DNA from: Fragilaria radians
Lineage: Eukaryota > Bacillariophyta > Fragilariophyceae > Fragilariales > Fragilariaceae
Length of the DNA stretch: 10,030 bases
Direction of reading: 5' to 3'
Assembly (NCBI GenBank): GCA_900642245.1
Contig: CAAAJI010000068.1
Coordinates: 43,581 to 53,610, forward strand
How positions within the stretch are numbered: the stretch's first letter is position 1; each line of letters begins with the position of its first letter. The position numbers and the translations under genes are program-made. The notes under the pieces are model-generated. The model had not been told where the DNA came from. It did not search any database and was given only the letters and a program-made list of their open reading frames with translations. This document shows positions 7,785 through 10,030 of this stretch, piece after piece.

Positions 7785-9415
7785 ATGGACGTCGGCATTG
7801 ATGACGATGAGTTTGTTTGGACAAAGATACGAGAAAACAAGCCTATACCATTGCATAGGGGATTGCAAGAACTCGAAAGCTGTATGAGATGTCAAATATG
7901 TGGCTCGTTTTTTCATTCTCCTGTGTCGGTACAAGGCTGTTTTCACACATTTTGCAGTGAGTGTATTCGGGGTGCAATTCGCGCTGGGAAGCTGAGCATC
8001 CGACGAACAGCGCTTTGTCCCATTTGCCGCAACCCTATAGATGGGAATGTGAATGATTGCTTGCTTCCGAATCGGAGTGTTGAAGAGATGGTTTACAAAT
8101 TTAAACAATTACGAGGAAATTTAATTGCCACATTAGCAGGATCGCCTGAATCTTCTCCAAGTGTCCTACATCACAACGATTTTAATCAAAACAACGTCAC
8201 TGATACATTAAAATCGGCTACGAATCACAAAGAATCTGGAGAGGAAAGAGAAAACTCTGATCCTGATAGAATAATTGCAGCTATGGAGCCACGCAAAAAG
8301 ATTCCAAAGACATTTTACAATGGGATGAAGCGAAAAAAGCTACAAGAGAAATGTAGAGAGCTAGGCTTATCGGATCAAGGTACAGACCATGAGCTGAAAT
8401 CTCGACACCAAGATTATGTTACTCTATATAACGCGGAATGTGACTCTTTACATCCAAGATCACCACTAGAGCTTGTAAGGATGATACATGAACGGGAAAA
8501 GGCCATTCGAGTAAGTGGAAAAAGAATATGAAGATAGCCACTTTTTATCTTTTGATTTGTAAGCTCACTCCACTGACTTAGGAGGAAAAGTGTAGAGAAA
8601 TGATTAGTGGGATTGCAGATCATGGGACACTATTGAAACGCATAAAGGAAACCTGCAAGGCTGTTGGCGAAGGCTCCAATGTAGAAATTACCAGCGGCAA
8701 TGCAGCCTTTGATGAAAAGCTATCCCTAGGTTTCAAATCACTTTGTACACAGCTTAAGAAGCGAAAACAAGAAAAGCTTGAATCGTTAGATTACCCAACA
8801 ACCGAAGGAAATGAGCCTTCAAAGAAAAAGAAAAAAAACTTTCCACCAGACTCAAAACCACATGCCAACAATTCAATTGAGAATTGCGATAAGAAAAAAG
8901 AATATCAAAGCAGCGAAAAAAATGCTCGCCCGAAATCGAGTTCATTGGATCCCGTTGGTGAATGCTTAGAAGGCTCAAACTTGTCCATTGCATCGAAAGT
9001 CAATGATGAAGAAACGTCCCAAAAATTTATATCCCCCAATGTTTCTACGACAGCTTCTACTCCTCTTCGCTCGCCTCATTTTGCTCCTCAAGTCGCCATG
9101 CTATGTGATGACACAAGAAATCCAATCAACAATTCCAGTAGTACGGATACTGACGACTCGAATTCAATTATCCAAGTGTCACCATCGAATTCTTCCAAGG
9201 CATCTCCAATGGTAACGCATAAGTCTATACACAACCATCACATGAAACGAGTTCAGTCTCGTTTGTTGAAACGCAATCACATTACCGACAATAGCCTTCC
9301 GTCAACAATTGGGCCTTGGAATTGTTCAAAGTGTACCTTTTACAACGAAGCCCTCATTGGTAGTAGAGCCAAATGTGAAATTTGTGGCAACCCAAGAGCC
9401 AAGTATGCCATTTAA
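7785..9415 (+). CDS. RAD18: RAD18-type E3 ubiquitin ligase, RING-SAP-NZF, two exons
   Basis: The coding sequence is join(7785..8510, 8582..9415), 519 residues. RAD18 works in the nucleus with the E2 RAD6 to monoubiquitinate PCNA at stalled forks, allowing translesion synthesis. Residues 36-81 form a C3HC4 RING (C36, C39, C52, H54, C57, C60, C78, C81). A SAP domain at about 173-210 and the segment after it (TLYNAECDSLHPRSP, 213-227) match the region conserved in yeast and human RAD18. Lysine-rich clusters at 301-307 and 323-327 look like a bipartite nuclear signal. A Ser/Asn-rich, probably disordered linker follows. The UBZ finger normally lying between RING and SAP is absent; instead residues 486-516 form a RanBP2/NZF finger (W488, C490, C493, N497, C507, C510) with the ubiquitin-contact pair T494-F495 and I509. 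I chose ATG 7785 because RAD18 proteins begin shortly before the RING; the frame is open upstream to 7446, with another ATG at 7596. The splice keeps phase 0. Confidence 0.88.
8511..8581 (+). other. Spliceosomal intron of the RAD18-like gene, 71 bp
   Basis: The donor GTAAGT follows the codon for Arg242 and the acceptor ends CTTAG before Glu243, phase 0. A possible branch site CTCAC lies at 8564-8568. Removing it joins two frames that together give the conserved RAD18 order RING, SAP, tail. If it is retained, translation adds six residues and stops at TGA (8529-8531). Confidence 0.88.
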
Positions 9416-10030
9416 TGGAAATTTTTGAATGCTAATGTGCATCCGACGAAAGTTTACAAACTGTTGGTTGACTCTTGTCAGAACAACAATTAGTGTGTCA
9501 TCTCACCGCTCGAAAACCTGCTAATTCCAACTTATGTGAATACTCCGCGTTTGTTGAGTGAGAAAGGAAATCCAAACCGTATTCAATTTAGACTTTCTCG
9601 ACAATTTATTTTCATGGGTTCGCTGAAACATACGGAATCCCCCTCGCGACACACAACTCAATATGAATCAATTCGTTCAAGATTTTGTTCGAGGTGTGCA
9701 ATGAACTTCGTGCTAAGCCTCGACAATTAAGTTTGACCCACCGTTTCTGATCAAATACAATTTGTGTGGTATAGCTAATATATGTTAGATGCATGTAAAC
9801 TTATTTCATTCGCTCTTTCGTTAGGTTGTGCTTTCATCGTATGAGTCTAAAGAAAACTTGGAAAACTCTCGCAAGTGCATGGATTAAAAAAATGATGCAT
9901 GAGATTTAATAAAATATGATTTCATCACTAAAATAACGAGAATCTCGATGTTATAGTGATAGCTAGAAAGCAAGAATGTTAAGATGTGAAAAAATTCTAC
10001 TGCATCCGAAAAAAAATGTCATGTGACTTA
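9416..10030. other. 3' flank of the RAD18-like gene, no further gene seen
   Basis: Two overlapping open frames of about 60 codons on opposite strands (9536-9730 plus, starting with GTG; 9612-9794 minus, starting with ATG) show no recognisable motif and are probably chance. An AATAAA at about 9908-9913 on the plus strand could be a polyadenylation signal, but it is about 490 bases after the stop. No RNA gene or repeat is apparent. Confidence 0.5.

Noticed and set aside
7620..8108. 162-codon open frame on the minus strand across the RING exon
   Set aside because: It is antisense to the well-supported RAD18 RING coding exon and shows no motif; it is a shadow of that gene.
9536..9794. Opposite-strand open frames of about 60 codons after RAD18
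   Set aside because: The plus frame starts with GTG, neither has a recognisable motif, and they overlap each other.

Overview
The window looks like nuclear DNA of a AT-rich unicellular eukaryote. One gene has a short intron (71 bp, GTAAGT...TTAG), the intergenic DNA is rich in A+T with stops in all frames, and both recognisable protein families are eukaryotic. A stramenopile alga such as a diatom is my best guess, but this is inferred from gene style (mostly intronless genes, one very short intron, CPA1 exchangers, a Copia-type element relic) and is not proven by any marker.

Layout. At 1-833 (minus) is the 5' part of an intronless Na+/H+ exchanger of the NHE/CPA1 family; the gene runs off the left edge. 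At 834-2925 is a 2.1 kb spacer that contains a decayed Ty1/Copia RNase H relic around 1758-1956. At 2926-4686 (minus) is a complete second Na+/H+ exchanger, clearly a tandem paralogue of the first. At 4687-7784 is a 3.1 kb AT-rich spacer with no recognisable gene but several repeats: a 23-bp tandem repeat, a diverged direct repeat, a cluster of CGGAGA motifs and a perfect inverted repeat. At 7785-9415 (plus) is a two-exon RAD18-type E3 ubiquitin ligase. From 9416 to the right edge I see only a probable 3' flank.

Function. The two exchangers should move Na+ or K+ against H+ across a cell or organelle membrane. The second copy has lost the proline of the conserved ATDPV motif (it reads ATDTV) and carries a long charged insertion in a late loop, so the two copies may have diverged in transport. 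The RAD18-like protein has the RING and SAP domains expected of the ligase that monoubiquitinates PCNA for DNA damage tolerance. The usual UBZ zinc finger between them is missing, and a RanBP2/NZF-type ubiquitin-binding finger sits at the C-terminus instead. This domain swap is the most interesting feature of the window. Nothing suggests that the exchangers and the ligase work together.
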